DNA of 64,000 nucleotides from VRUE01 sp963753585 (GCA_963753585.1 CAVWCU010000002.1:186001-250000), one strand, 5' to 3'; positions 8,190 through 18,633 are shown, counted from the first letter of the stretch. Numbers and translations: made by a program. The notes: generated by a model from the sequence alone, not told the origin.

Positions 8190-8951
8190 GTGACCGAGGC
8201 GGCGCGGGTCACCTACGTCGGCCACGCGACCGTCCTGGTCGAGATGGACGGGGTCCGCCTGCTCACCGACCCGGTGCTGCGGAGCCGGGTAGGCCCGCTG
8301 CGGCGCCACGGGCAGGCCCCCGACCCACTGTTGACGGAGGGCGTCGACGCGGTGCTGATCTCCCACCTTCATCACGACCACGCGGACGCTCCCTCGCTGC
8401 GCCGGCTGGACAGGGCGGTGCCGGTGCTCGCCTCGCCGGGGGCGGGGGACTTTCTCGAGGACCTCGGCTTCGGCGACGTCCACGAGCTCGCCCCGGGCGA
8501 GTCCGGCGGCGTCGGCGGCGTCCGCGTCACCGCCACCGAGGCGAACCACCCGGCCGGGGGGCGGCGCTTCGAGCGGGCCTCGCGGGCGGTGGGCTTCGAG
8601 CTGAGCGGACGGCGGCGCATCTACTTCGCCGGCGACACCGACCTCTTCGACGGCATGGAGGGGATCGGCGGCGGCGGGCTCGACCTCGCCCTGCTGCCGA
8701 TCTGGGGTTGGGGCACGAGCATCGGGGCCGGGCACCTCGACCCCGAGCGGGCGGCGCAGGCCGCGGCGCTGCTCTCCCCGCGGGCAGTGGTCCCGATCCA
8801 CTGGGGGACGCTCTACCCACTCGGCCTGGCGCGGTTTCGTCCCGGCCCGCTGCGCGAGCCGCCGCGCGAGTTCGTCGCCCAGATGCGGGCCCTCGCCCCT
8901 CAGGTCGAGGCGCGGGTGCTGGCGCCCGGGGAGGCGACCTCGCTCTCGTAG
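8190..8951 (+). CDS. MBL-fold metal-dependent hydrolase (UlaG-like)
   Basis: A 253-residue metallo-beta-lactamase-fold enzyme. The metal site motif H59-x-H61-x-D63-H64 is intact (SHLHHDHAD), with later ligands in ATEANHPAG, FAGDTDLFDG and VPIHWGTLYP. The short form with YVGHATVLVEMDG at the N-terminus matches the Lactamase_B_3/UlaG-like group, which hydrolyses lactones or phosphodiesters. The GTG at 8190 gives this family start; it lies 55 nt from the divergent AI-2E gene. The last 52 bases overlap the end of the convergent holin/phosphatase gene. Confidence 0.85.
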   Translation: MTEAARVTYVGHATVLVEMDGVRLLTDPVLRSRVGPLRRHGQAPDPLLTEGVDAVLISHLHHDHADAPSLRRLDRAVPVLASPGAGDFLEDLGFGDVHELAPGESGGVGGVRVTATEANHPAGGRRFERASRAVGFELSGRRRIYFAGDTDLFDGMEGIGGGGLDLALLPIWGWGTSIGAGHLDPERAAQAAALLSPRAVVPIHWGTLYPLGLARFRPGPLREPPREFVAQMRALAPQVEARVLAPGEATSLS

Positions 8952-10972
8952 CTCGAGTGCCCCAGCTGCGCCAGCCAACCGCGGAATATCCGGTGGACCC
9001 GTTCGGCGCCGACCACGTCGTCCTCGGGCCAGGCCAGCTCGCTCGGGTGGAGCACGAAGGGGAAGCTCTGGGTCCCGCCCATGCCGCCGTGCGAGCCGAC
9101 CAGCTCCTCGAAGGCGGCGACCTCGCCGAACTCCGGCCAGAAGGTGCTGTTGACCATCAGGTCGGCACAGTGCGGAAAGCCATCGGTGCGCCGGACGTGC
9201 TCGGCGGCGTGGGGGCCGAAGTCCGCGAGCGGGTCCTCCCCCTCGATCCGGTCCTCGTCGAGGAACCGGGTCCCGCCCTTGCCGACGACGATGGCGCCCG
9301 AGCGCTCTGAGCGCACCAGGACGAAGCCGACCCCGGGGTGGTCGCGGAGCGCCGGCAGGAGGCGGGGATAGAGGGCGTCCAGCCGCTCGAGGGTCACCCG
9401 TCCCGGCTCGCGGGGGAAGCTGACCAGGCCGAGGCAGCCCGAGGCCATCACGGAGATCTCGGGGACCTCCTGGCCGTGCGCCCTCTCGGCCTCGCGGCGG
9501 GCATCGGCGTCGAGCGTGACGACGCCGTCGTCGCGGCGCCCCTGGGTCGCGATCCGCACGGCGCCCGCCGCCACGGTGTCGTCGCGCGCGACCTCGGTCA
9601 GACCGGCACTCATATAGGAGAGCGCGTCCTCGTCGCCCCCTTCGGCGGCGATCGTGCTGTCGGGGTCGCAGGCCGAGCGGACCAGGTCCCCGAGCGTTTC
9701 GCCGTAGCGGTCACGGAAGGTCTCCCCCTGCGACTGCCCGTGGTCGGAGAGCACCACGAGGCGGTAGGGCCGCGGCGCCTCGGCGCAGGCGGTGGCGATC
9801 CTGGCGATCTGGCGGTCGAGGTCACGCAGCACGGCGAGGGCGTCGTGGCGCTCGATGCCGGAGTGGTGCGCGACCTCGTCGTAGGCGAGGAAGGTGGTGT
9901 AGACCACAGGGCGGCCGGCGAGGACGTCGCCGACGACCGCGGCGACCTGCAGGTCCCGCTGGACCACGGTGCCCCACGCCCGGACGAGCGCGTAGGAGCG
10001 GCTGCGGGCGATCCGCGGGCGGACGTCGTCGCGAACCTGGCTGCGGGCCGCACGGCGCTCCCGGCCGACGTCGGCGAGGACGAGGACGAGCGTGCGGGCG
10101 ACCGCGTAGGGACGGGCGAAGTACGCCGCGTAGTCGCGGCCGATCGGCCGGCGGCGGCGCAGCGCCGTGCTCATCGTCAGCATCGAGTGCGGCGCGTCGC
10201 CGGAGAGGATGTTGGCGCGACTGGCGCCGTCGGCATGCAGCAGGCCGCGGCCGTTCGAGTGGCGCCGCTCCAGCTCTTCCGCGTCGCGCGGGTGGTTGGT
10301 CACGATCGCCGCGTCCCGGTCCTTCTCCCACCAGCGGAAGGCCGGCATGTCCTCGTTGCTGCCGTGCAGGAGCCCGGCCTGGCAGGCGCCGGTCTGCGAG
10401 GACCAGTCGGTCTCCCATCCCTCCAGCCGGTGGGAGCCGCTGCGCAGCCAGGCGGCGAGGTTGGGGGCGCTGCCGTCGCTGAGCGCGCGGCGCAGGACTT
10501 CGTGGGCGAGCCCGTCGATCTCCAGGAAGAGGACGCCCGGGATCTCGCTCCGCTCCGCCCGCCCCCGGCGCCGCGCCTGGCGCCGTACGACGTAGCGGTA
10601 CCAGGCCTCGTTCTCGTCGATCGCGAGCAACCCGTAGACGATCGCGGTGACGCCCGCCATCGCGATCGTCACCACCACCCCCTCGAGGACGCCCTCGATC
10701 TCCGCCCCGGGCAGGACGTCGATCGCGAAGGTCACGAGCAGCCCGTTCAGCACGAGCGCCGCACCCCCCAGCGTGAGGACGGTGAGCGGCAACGCGAAGC
10801 GAGCGAGAGTCGGCCAGATCAGGGCATTGAGGAGCCCGATCAGCGCGGCCGCGCCAAGCGCCGCAGGCGCGCCGTCCAGGACGAATCCCGGCATCACCTC
10901 CGAGAGCGCCAGCAGCGTCAGCGCGTCGAGCAGGAGGACGAGCAGGGCCCGCCAGATGGTGCGAAGGCTCAT
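8900..10972 (-). CDS. holin-IV-like membrane domain fused to alkaline phosphatase superfamily domain
   Basis: A 690-residue protein. Residues 1-125 contain four hydrophobic segments like the phage_holin_4_2 (superfamily IV, DUF of actinobacteria) domain. Residues about 150-690 are an alkaline-phosphatase-fold domain: metal and nucleophile region VLFLEIDGLAHEVL with TDWSSQTGACQAG, a TTFLAYDEVAHHSG segment and VVLSDHGQSQG. This resembles type I phosphodiesterase/nucleotide pyrophosphatase enzymes. The membrane part probably anchors a phosphatase or phosphodiesterase. The holin resemblance need not mean phage origin. Its 3' end overlaps the convergent hydrolase gene by 52 nt. Substrate unknown. 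Confidence 0.75.
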   Translation of the reverse strand: MSLRTIWRALLVLLLDALTLLALSEVMPGFVLDGAPAALGAAALIGLLNALIWPTLARFALPLTVLTLGGAALVLNGLLVTFAIDVLPGAEIEGVLEGVVVTIAMAGVTAIVYGLLAIDENEAWYRYVVRRQARRRGRAERSEIPGVLFLEIDGLAHEVLRRALSDGSAPNLAAWLRSGSHRLEGWETDWSSQTGACQAGLLHGSNEDMPAFRWWEKDRDAAIVTNHPRDAEELERRHSNGRGLLHADGASRANILSGDAPHSMLTMSTALRRRRPIGRDYAAYFARPYAVARTLVLVLADVGRERRAARSQVRDDVRPRIARSRSYALVRAWGTVVQRDLQVAAVVGDVLAGRPVVYTTFLAYDEVAHHSGIERHDALAVLRDLDRQIARIATACAEAPRPYRLVVLSDHGQSQGETFRDRYGETLGDLVRSACDPDSTIAAEGGDEDALSYMSAGLTEVARDDTVAAGAVRIATQGRRDDGVVTLDADARREAERAHGQEVPEISVMASGCLGLVSFPREPGRVTLERLDALYPRLLPALRDHPGVGFVLVRSERSGAIVVGKGGTRFLDEDRIEGEDPLADFGPHAAEHVRRTDGFPHCADLMVNSTFWPEFGEVAAFEELVGSHGGMGGTQSFPFVLHPSELAWPEDDVVGAERVHRIFRGWLAQLGHSSYESEVASPGASTRAST

Positions 10973-11148
10973 GGTTTACCGCACGGACTGCCAGGAGGTT
11001 CTCTCCATCATCGCGCCGAGTCTAAGTGGAAGCGCGGGACGAGCGGCTAGGCGGGCTCTCAATCCTGATCTCCGGTGCAGCGAAGGCGGTTTGCTCTGCT
11101 AACTGTGTGTGCTTCACCAGGCTCGTCAGCCTGCACTAAGGTGAACGC

Positions 11149-12378
11149 ATGGACGGAGGCGGTCTGCAGCGGAGTAGCAGCGGCTCGCGCTCTGCCACCA
11201 CGGGGCGCCCCCGTCGAGAATCGGCGTACACACGCTCTCTCGGTGAGGTTCGCTCGGCACTAGCATCCCGCCTGCGCGAGCGCCTGCCGGAGATCCAAGC
11301 GGCAGTCACCTCCCGTGTCTACTCGATCTCTGACCCCCACAAGGTCTCTGACCCCGCCTACCTTCTCCGTCTCAAAGGCGCCCTTGCTGCCGCCGTCGAG
11401 TATCGGCTCGCGGTGCTCGAGGCCGGCGAACGGCTGGCGCCCTCTGTCCCACCGTTGCTGCTGGTGCAGGCTCGGCTGGAGGCGCGGGACGGCGTCCCAC
11501 TCGACACCGTCCTCCGGCGCTACTTTGCCGGCAACACGCTCTTTGGCGACTTCCTGGTCGAAGAGGCGGAGCGGGAGGAGGTTTCGAGCTCGGCCCTTCG
11601 TCGCCTGCTGGGCGAGCAGGCGACGCTCGGTGATCACCTGCTCGCCGCGGTCAGCGCCGAGCACGCTCGTGGGGCGGAGAACCGGCCGACCACCGCCGCT
11701 GAGCGGCGACGGGAGACCGTCAAGAGCCTGCTCGCCGGCAAGCTCGTCGATCACTCGGAGCTCGGCTACGACCTCGACGACCACCACCTCGCGGTGATGG
11801 CCAAAGGCGAGGGAGCGGGTGAGCTGATGCGGCGTTTTGCGAAGGCGGTCGATCGTCGCTTGCTCTCAGTCCAGCGGGAGGAAGAGCCGGTCTGGGCCTG
11901 CTGGCTGGGTGGCCGCCGGCAGCTGACGCCCGAGCAGGCGATGGTGGCCTTCGCCAGTGAGGTCCCCGATGGCGTCTTCGTCACCCTCGGACAGCCAGGG
12001 GAGGGTCTTCCGGGGTGGCGGTTCAGCCATCTCCAGGCCAAGGCCACCCTGCCGATAGCCGAGCGCCGGAGCCAGCCGGTCGTGCGCTACGCCGACGTTG
12101 CCCTGCTTGCCGCGATCACCCGCGACGACCTGGTCACCGCCTCGCTGCGCCAGCTCTACCTAGCGCCGCTCGAACAGGCGCGGGATGGAGGCAAGGTCGC
12201 CTGCGAAACTCTGCGCGTCTACTTCGATGCCGAGCGGAACGTCTCTTCTACCGCCGCCGCCCTGGGCGTCGATCGCCGGACGGTGCGGAATCGAATTCGC
12301 ACGATCGAAGGTCTCCTCGGCCGCCCCCTAAGGGGCTCGGTGGCCGACCTGGAGATCGCGCTGCGCCTCGACGACTAG
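11149..12378 (+). CDS. PucR-family transcriptional regulator
   Basis: A 409-residue regulator. The C-terminal end carries the PucR-type helix-turn-helix: LRVYFDAERNVSSTAAALG followed by DRRTVRNRIRTIEGLLG, then a short end. The central part (about 190-320) matches the GGDEF-like/CdaR region, and residues 45-170 are helical, like the RsbRD-N domain (RLPEIQAAVTSRVYSI). Family members sense purine catabolites or other small molecules. The ATG at 11149 is used. The region before it (10973-11148) holds the promoter of this gene and of the divergent phosphatase, with no other gene seen. Confidence 0.85.
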   Translation: MDGGGLQRSSSGSRSATTGRPRRESAYTRSLGEVRSALASRLRERLPEIQAAVTSRVYSISDPHKVSDPAYLLRLKGALAAAVEYRLAVLEAGERLAPSVPPLLLVQARLEARDGVPLDTVLRRYFAGNTLFGDFLVEEAEREEVSSSALRRLLGEQATLGDHLLAAVSAEHARGAENRPTTAAERRRETVKSLLAGKLVDHSELGYDLDDHHLAVMAKGEGAGELMRRFAKAVDRRLLSVQREEEPVWACWLGGRRQLTPEQAMVAFASEVPDGVFVTLGQPGEGLPGWRFSHLQAKATLPIAERRSQPVVRYADVALLAAITRDDLVTASLRQLYLAPLEQARDGGKVACETLRVYFDAERNVSSTAAALGVDRRTVRNRIRTIEGLLGRPLRGSVADLEIALRLDD

Positions 12379-12470
12379 CGCGCCCGCTTTTCCCATTTTG
12401 ATCAGTCCGCGGCCGCCGGTGCCCCAAATCGAGGAGGACGTGGCCGCGCCGTACCGCGGAAGATCGGACC

Positions 12471-13250
12471 ATGAACAGAACCCCGGCTTTCGCCGTCGCC
12501 TTCGTGGCCGGTTTGGCGTTGATCCTTGCTGCCGTCGCGATCGGCAGCCCGAACCGGAAAATCTGGTGTACCGGCAACATCTGCGTCGCTGACGACGGCG
12601 GCATCTTTCCAACCAAACTTCCAAGGCACGGAAAGGCCCCCGTCACCGCCCGCCTGAAGGGCGAAATCAGCACCCGCGACGGAACCCATCCTCCCGCGTT
12701 CAAGTCCGTGGAGATGAAAATCGACAAGACGATCGACCTCGATGCGAAGGGTCTTCCGGTCTGCAAGCCCAGCCAGATCGAGGCGAGCGACACCGCCACC
12801 GTGAAGCGAGTCTGTGGCGACGCGATCGTCGGCACCGGGGAGGGCGAGATCGAGGTCGCCTTCCCTGAACAAAGTCCGTTCTCTGCGACGGGTCCGATCG
12901 TCCTCTTCAACGGCGGCGTAAAAGGGGCGGTCACCACCGTCCTCCTCCACGCCTACGCCAATGTGCCGGCGCCGACCGCGATTGTCACCAAGGCAAAAGT
13001 TACGAAGATCAACGAGGGCCGGTTCGGCATGCGGATCCAGGTGCGAGTCCCTGAGATTGCCGGCGGTTCCGGCTCGGTCACCGCGTTCGACGTCAAAGTC
13101 GGCCGCCGGTACACCTACAAAGGCAAGAAGAAGAGCTTCCTGATGGCGGGCTGCCCGACCGGCATCTGGATGGCCAAGGGCCAGGCTTCGTTCGAGGATG
13201 GAACGGTGCTCGCCATCTCCCATCCCTTCCCCTGCACTCCAAAGGGCTGA
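12471..13250 (+). CDS. secreted protein of unknown function
   Basis: A 259-residue protein with an N-terminal hydrophobic signal segment (residues 5-25, AFAVAFVAGLALILAAVAIG). The mature part is beta-rich with paired cysteines: C33 and C38 early, two mid-protein (LPVCKPSQ and VKRVCGD), and two near the end (MAGCPTG, HPFPCTPKG), consistent with extracellular disulfides. I do not recognise a characterised family. It is transcribed alone between the PucR gene and the tRNA fragment. Confidence 0.7.
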   Translation: MNRTPAFAVAFVAGLALILAAVAIGSPNRKIWCTGNICVADDGGIFPTKLPRHGKAPVTARLKGEISTRDGTHPPAFKSVEMKIDKTIDLDAKGLPVCKPSQIEASDTATVKRVCGDAIVGTGEGEIEVAFPEQSPFSATGPIVLFNGGVKGAVTTVLLHAYANVPAPTAIVTKAKVTKINEGRFGMRIQVRVPEIAGGSGSVTAFDVKVGRRYTYKGKKKSFLMAGCPTGIWMAKGQASFEDGTVLAISHPFPCTPKG

Positions 13251-13251
13251 G

Positions 13252-14690
<1,439 letters not shown>

Positions 14691-14704
14691 GGCCGCAAGC
14701 CTAT

Positions 14705-16903
14705 TCAGGTCAGCTCGGGCTCGGGCTCGCGGCCGCCGCCCTCGAAGCTGAGGTCGGGCAGGGCGCGGTCGAGCCAGGAGGGCATCCACCAGTTCCAGGC
14801 GCCCAGCAGCTTCATCGCCGCCGGGACGAGGATCAGCCGGACCAGGGTCGCGTCGAGGGCGATCGCCACCGCGCAACCCACCCCCAGCTCCTTGATCGAG
14901 GGCACGCCGGTGAGGACGAAGACGCCGAAGACCGCGGTCATGATCGCCGCAGCCGAGGAGATCGTGCGGGCGCTGGTCGCCAGCCCTTCGGCGACGGCGC
15001 GCTCGTTGTCGCCGTGCTCGAGGTAGCGCTCGCGCATGCGCGACATCAGGAAGACCTCGTAGTCCATCGAGAGGCCGAAGACGATGGCGAAGATCAGCGG
15101 CACGTTGATCGTGTCCAGCGCCCCCAGGCTTTCAAAGCCGAGCAGGCCGTCGAGCCAGCCCCACTGGAAGATCGCGACGAGGACGCCGAACGCGGCGCCG
15201 ATCGAGAGCAGGTTCATCAGCACCGCCTTCAGCGGCAGCAGCAGCGAGCGCAGCATCACCACCAGGACGAGGAAGCTGAGCGCCAGGACGAAGAGCACGA
15301 TCTTCCACATCGAGCCGTTGATCTGGGCCCGCGCGTCGTCGCTGCGAGCGGTCTCGCCGCCGACGTCGACGGTGGCGACTTTGCTCAGGGCGGTGGCGGG
15401 AATGACGGCGTCGCGTAGCCGCCCGACCAGGGCGCGGGTGGCATCGGACTCGCTGGGGGCGCTCGGGGTCGCCTGGACCAAGACGTCGGCGCCGGCGTAC
15501 ACCGGCGGGGCGACGCTGTCGATGCCCGGTGTCCCGGCAAGGGTGTGCGAGAAGGACAGGACGGCGACGCGGTCGGTGCGACTGGGGCCCGGGCCATCCA
15601 AGGAGGCGACGACCTGGACCGGGTCGGCGGCGCCGCCGAGCTGCTCGGCGACCAGCTCGTTGCCGACCCGCACGTCGCTGTCCTTCGGGAACTGCTCGAG
15701 CGCGCCCGTGCCGGTCTCGACCGAGAGCAGCGGAGCCGCCAGCGTGAGCAGGACGGCGGAGACCCCGATCACGGCGACCCAGGGGTGAGCCATCACACGG
15801 TTCGTCCACCTCACCCAGAACGCCTCGCGGTCGGGGCGCTCGCCGCGCCGGCGGAAGATCCCCAGCACCCTGGCGACGATGCCACCCGGCATCACCCGGT
15901 CGCCGAGCATCGCGATCAGCACCGGGAGGAGGGTGGTCGCGGTGAGGATCGAGACCGCGACGACGGTCATCGCCCCCAGCGCCATCGAGCGCAGGGCCTG
16001 GTTGTCGACCATCCACAGCCCCGCCAGCGAGACGATCACGGCGAGGCCGGAGAAGGTCACCGCCAGGCCGGAGGTGGCAAGGGCCTCCGAGCGCGCGGCG
16101 TCGGGGTCGCGTCCCTTCCCCCGCTCCTCGCGGTAGCGGGCGAGGATGAAGAGCGAGTAGTCGATCGCGACCCCGATCCCGATCATCGAGGCCATGTTGG
16201 TTACGAAGACCGAGGTGCTCATCTGCAGCGAGAGGAAGTAGATGAGGGCGCCGGTGACGATCACGCTGACGAAGCCGAGGGTCAGCGGCAGAACCGCTGC
16301 CGCGAGCGAGCCGAAGACGACGAGGAGGATCAGGGCGACGATCGGAAAGCCGCCCGCCTCGGCTTTGGAGAGGTCTTCCTTGGAGAGCTCCTGCAGCCCC
16401 GCCCAGACGGTCGGCTGCCCGGCCAGGTAGGTGGTCACGCCTCCCTCGGCGACGCCGAGGTCGAGGTCTTCGCGCAGGATCGTGGCCGAATCCGTCTGTC
16501 GGTCAGCCGACTGTTCACTGCGCAGAGGGAGCAGGGCGGAGCCGGTGCGGCGCAGCGCGACCTCCGCGCGTAGAACCGCCGAGGCGGGAAGCGTCGTTTC
16601 GTCGAGACCGGCGACGGCCCGCCGCACCCGGCCGATCGCCGCGGCTTCGGCTGCCGCGCCGGCACCCGACTCGGCCCGCAGCAGCACGGTGATGCCGCCG
16701 GTCTCCTGGGCGAAGTCGCGCTGGAGCGAGTCGCTCACCGCCTTCGACTCGCTTCCCGGCACGTCGAAGCCGCCGCCGGTGAGGTGGTCGGTCTGGTTCA
16801 TGGCGAACGGCAGCGCCAGCGCGACGACGCCGATCCAGGCGAACAGGACAAGATGGCGGCGACGGCCGAGGAACCCTGCGAGCTTGACCATGAAGTCGTG
16901 CAT
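14705..16903 (-). CDS. MMPL/RND-family lipid transporter
   Basis: A 732-residue membrane protein with the MMPL layout: one helix, a large outer loop (about 40-170), five helices, a second outer loop (about 390-530) and five helices. The helix-4-like motif GIGVAIDYSLFILARYREE and its partner VFGLSMDYEVFLMSRMRE carry the Asp-Tyr pairs that drive proton coupling. Members export lipids or hydrophobic compounds. The ATG at 16903 has no ribosome site; a TetR-type palindrome touches it, so the transcript may be leaderless. It probably once lay beside the TetR gene at 20726, before an insertion separated them. Confidence 0.9.
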   Translation of the reverse strand: MHDFMVKLAGFLGRRRHLVLFAWIGVVALALPFAMNQTDHLTGGGFDVPGSESKAVSDSLQRDFAQETGGITVLLRAESGAGAAAEAAAIGRVRRAVAGLDETTLPASAVLRAEVALRRTGSALLPLRSEQSADRQTDSATILREDLDLGVAEGGVTTYLAGQPTVWAGLQELSKEDLSKAEAGGFPIVALILLVVFGSLAAAVLPLTLGFVSVIVTGALIYFLSLQMSTSVFVTNMASMIGIGVAIDYSLFILARYREERGKGRDPDAARSEALATSGLAVTFSGLAVIVSLAGLWMVDNQALRSMALGAMTVVAVSILTATTLLPVLIAMLGDRVMPGGIVARVLGIFRRRGERPDREAFWVRWTNRVMAHPWVAVIGVSAVLLTLAAPLLSVETGTGALEQFPKDSDVRVGNELVAEQLGGAADPVQVVASLDGPGPSRTDRVAVLSFSHTLAGTPGIDSVAPPVYAGADVLVQATPSAPSESDATRALVGRLRDAVIPATALSKVATVDVGGETARSDDARAQINGSMWKIVLFVLALSFLVLVVMLRSLLLPLKAVLMNLLSIGAAFGVLVAIFQWGWLDGLLGFESLGALDTINVPLIFAIVFGLSMDYEVFLMSRMRERYLEHGDNERAVAEGLATSARTISSAAAIMTAVFGVFVLTGVPSIKELGVGCAVAIALDATLVRLILVPAAMKLLGAWNWWMPSWLDRALPDLSFEGGGREPEPELT

Positions 16904-16921
16904 TGGCTGGACGGCCAGCTT
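16902..16921. promoter_or_regulatory. TetR-type operator at the MMPL start
   Basis: The core TGGCTGGACGGCCAG here matches the palindrome at 5599-5620 at 16 of 20 positions over the aligned stretch. GCTGG and CCAGC (16906-16919) form the symmetric arms. It abuts the MMPL start codon, a position where a bound repressor would block transcription. Confidence 0.55.
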
Positions 16922-16953
16922 TTCGCAGCGAACCGTGGTCGTCTGTGAGGACG

Positions 16954-16981
16954 CTCACGCCTATCCCTTCTCTGTAGAAGC
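16954..16981 (+). repeat. left terminal inverted repeat
   Basis: 28 nt starting CTCACGCCTATCCC and ending TGTAGAAGC. It is identical to the reverse complement of 20648-20675. It contains a small internal palindrome, CTTCT-CTGT-AGAAG. Confidence 0.8.
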
Positions 16982-17031
16982 GAAATCCGGCCGTTTCGCG
17001 GCCTAGCTTTCTCTGCGACCTAGAAGAAAGC

Positions 17032-17062
17032 GGCCGGGGCGCGGCGCGAACCGCCCCCGGCC
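17032..17062 (+). other. GC-rich hairpin in the leader of the wHTH-XRE pair
   Basis: GGCCGGGGCG pairs with CGCCCCCGGCC, with one bulged C and a 10-nt loop. It lies 23 nt before the winged-helix start codon. It could shape mRNA stability or attenuate readthrough from outside the element. Confidence 0.4.
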
Positions 17063-17084
17063 TGGCACAGGAGGGTGAACTCCC

Positions 17085-17303
17085 ATGCTCGATCAGCCTA
17101 GCGTCGAACGGGCCGTTCTCGGCCTCGTTCTCGACGCGCATCCCAAGTCCCTGACGATCCCCGAGATAGCCCGCCGAATCGGCGGCGACGCGGTAGAGAG
17201 CGCCGTGCGCGATCTAGTCGGCGTCGGCCTGCTCGAATGCCAGGGGGACTCGATTCAGCCCACGGCCGCTGCGCTTCGCTTCGGCGCGCTGGAACTGCCG
17301 TGA
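17085..17303 (+). CDS. small winged-helix DNA-binding protein
   Basis: A 72-residue protein that is almost entirely one winged-helix fold: helix ERAVLGLVLDAHP, helix-turn-helix TIPEIARRIG and AVESAVRDLVGVGLL, then a short wing (ECQGDSIQPTAAALRF). A ribosome site CAGGAGG precedes the ATG. Its stop overlaps the GTG of the next gene (GTGA), so the two are translated together. It likely acts with the XRE protein as a paired regulator of the transposon passengers. No effector is visible. Confidence 0.7.
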   Translation: MLDQPSVERAVLGLVLDAHPKSLTIPEIARRIGGDAVESAVRDLVGVGLLECQGDSIQPTAAALRFGALELP

Positions 17304-17608
17304 GCGTCGCTCGGCAGTTCGGAACCAACCTCGCCCGCCTGCGGAAGCTGGCCGGACTCTCGCAGGACGAGACCGCCGCACGGGCCGGTGTCCACCGCAC
17401 CGAGATAAGCCAGCTAGAGCGCGGCCTTCGACTGGCCCGCGTGGACACCATCGCGAAGCTCGCCGCCGCGCTCGAAGTCGATCCCGGCGAGCTATTTGAG
17501 GGGATCGTCTGGAAGGCCGGTGAGGTGCGAGTCGGGCGCTTTGTCGAAACCGAGGTGCCGGGCCTAGGGACTGTGCAGCGCAAGATCGAAATTGAACGTC
17601 CGGCTTAG
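17300..17608 (+). CDS. XRE-family helix-turn-helix regulator
   Basis: A 102-residue protein. Residues about 5-60 form a Cro/CI-type helix-turn-helix: FGTNLARLRKLAGLSQDETA followed by HRTEISQLERG and TIAKLAAALEVDPGELF. The remaining 40 residues are a short beta-rich tail (EVRVGRFVETEVPGLG) of unknown role. GTG start overlaps the preceding stop (GTGA). After its stop, 17609-17868 is AT-richer and non-coding and ends in a clear promoter. Confidence 0.85.
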   Translation: MSVARQFGTNLARLRKLAGLSQDETAARAGVHRTEISQLERGLRLARVDTIAKLAAALEVDPGELFEGIVWKAGEVRVGRFVETEVPGLGTVQRKIEIERPA

Positions 17609-17813
17609 TTCGTAGATCGCCTGGAACCCTATGGGCTGGATCTAGGAACGTTTAAAGTCTTTCCTTGTCTTTTCGGCAAACTACTCTACCCGTCGCTTTA
17701 TGCCTCCAAATTCAGATCAATTGAGCTATGACGGCTTGTTTGCAATCCATAAAGATTGTCCGTCCCGCTTGCTTATGCCCGAATCGTGCAATACCATCGC
17801 GGTAGCGAATTAC

Positions 17814-17842
17814 TTGACACGGGTAGAAGTGCATGCTATATG
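17814..17842 (+). promoter_or_regulatory. sigma70-type promoter for the DUF5678-like gene
   Basis: TTGACA at 17814-17819 and TATATG at 17837-17842 are 17 nt apart. AAAGGAG (17856-17862) and an ATG at 17869 follow at normal distances. The strength and AT-richness are unusual for this GC-rich window. Confidence 0.75.
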
Positions 17843-17868
17843 GCCCCGTCTCTTCAAAGGAGCCACTA

Positions 17869-18087
17869 ATGACCGTCGCAGAACTCAGCAAAGCGCTAAA
17901 CGAGGAGCGAGAGCTCGGACTCGCTCTGGACGCCTATGCTGGCAAGTGGGTCGCAATACGCGACCGGGCTGTCATTGCAAGCGCGGCGACGCTGGGAGAG
18001 CTTGTTGAGCAAGTCGAGGCGGAAGGGGGCCAGGAAGTCGAAGTCATCCAGGTCCCAAAAGACCCGGCAGCCGCCTGCTTCTACTGA
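17869..18087 (+). CDS. DUF5678-like small protein
   Basis: A 72-residue protein with the DUF5678 pattern: helix ELGLALDAYAGKW, then WVAIRDRAVIASAATLGEL, a helix and an acidic strand VEVIQVPKDP ending CFY. It has a strong promoter and the ribosome site AAAGGAG. The region after it encodes a retropepsin-like aspartyl protease in another frame, now broken. I believe this pairing recurs in related genomes, but that is memory rather than something shown here. Function unknown. Confidence 0.65.
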   Translation: MTVAELSKALNEERELGLALDAYAGKWVAIRDRAVIASAATLGELVEQVEAEGGQEVEVIQVPKDPAAACFY

Positions 18088-18088
18088 G

Positions 18089-18628
18089 AAGCCCCTCAAC
18101 AAGACCTTTAGCTACCGCACCATTGGGGGCGGCTGCTTGCGACCAGGCGTCTCGATTGGCCTAGTCGATCCCTCAGGGAACATCTTGTCCACGCGGCCTG
18201 TAGGTCTTGTCGACAGTGGCTGCGATTCAACGACGCTACCGCTGGAATGGGCCGAACGGCTCGGGATCAACCACGTGGCAGACTGACTCAAATTCAAGGG
18301 CGGAACTGCCGGCGGGAAGGCTGACCAGTTTCTCTATGAGCCAGGTATTCACGCAACATTCCTCGGTAAAAAGCTTCGACTAGGCGCAATCTTTGCGCCA
18401 CTTTGTCCGGTTGTCTTGCTGGGACGCCAGGATTTCTTTCGCTATTTCGCTTCCATCAAGTTCGAGCAGGAGCAGCAGAGGATGCACCTTGAGGGAGTGG
18501 CGGACTGGAAGGCTGCTGACGAAGCCGTAGACGCCTCCTTGGCGGACCTGGCGACTAGCATTAAGGCCCAGATAGCTCACGAAGAAGCGGAAGAAGAAGC
18601 GCAGCCCGCAAGCGCTCCATTGGTCTGA
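18089..18628 (+). pseudogene. retropepsin-like aspartyl protease, disrupted
   Basis: One frame encodes a recognisable protease of about 175 residues. FSYRTIGG opens it, GLVDSGCDSTTLP is the catalytic D-[ST]-G motif, and VVLLGRQDFF is the family's later LGR-D motif. Two lesions disrupt it: no ATG, GTG or TTG opens the frame after the DUF5678-like stop (an AAG stands where a start would fit), and an in-frame TGA at 18284-18286 splits it after INHVAD. Both halves stay in the same frame, so these are base substitutions, unlike the single-base indels elsewhere in the window. The tail is Glu/Ala-rich. Confidence 0.7.
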
Positions 18629-18633
18629 CTTAG

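Noticed and set aside
6963..8978. A 671-residue AI-2E protein with a 280-residue leader.
   Set aside because: The leader is antisense to the MBL-fold hydrolase and has no domain character; the ATG at 8135 fits the family.
18284..18286. TGA in the aspartyl protease as selenocysteine or readthrough.
   Set aside because: No SECIS-like hairpin was seen after it, the family has no Cys or Sec at this place, and the gene also lacks a start codon.
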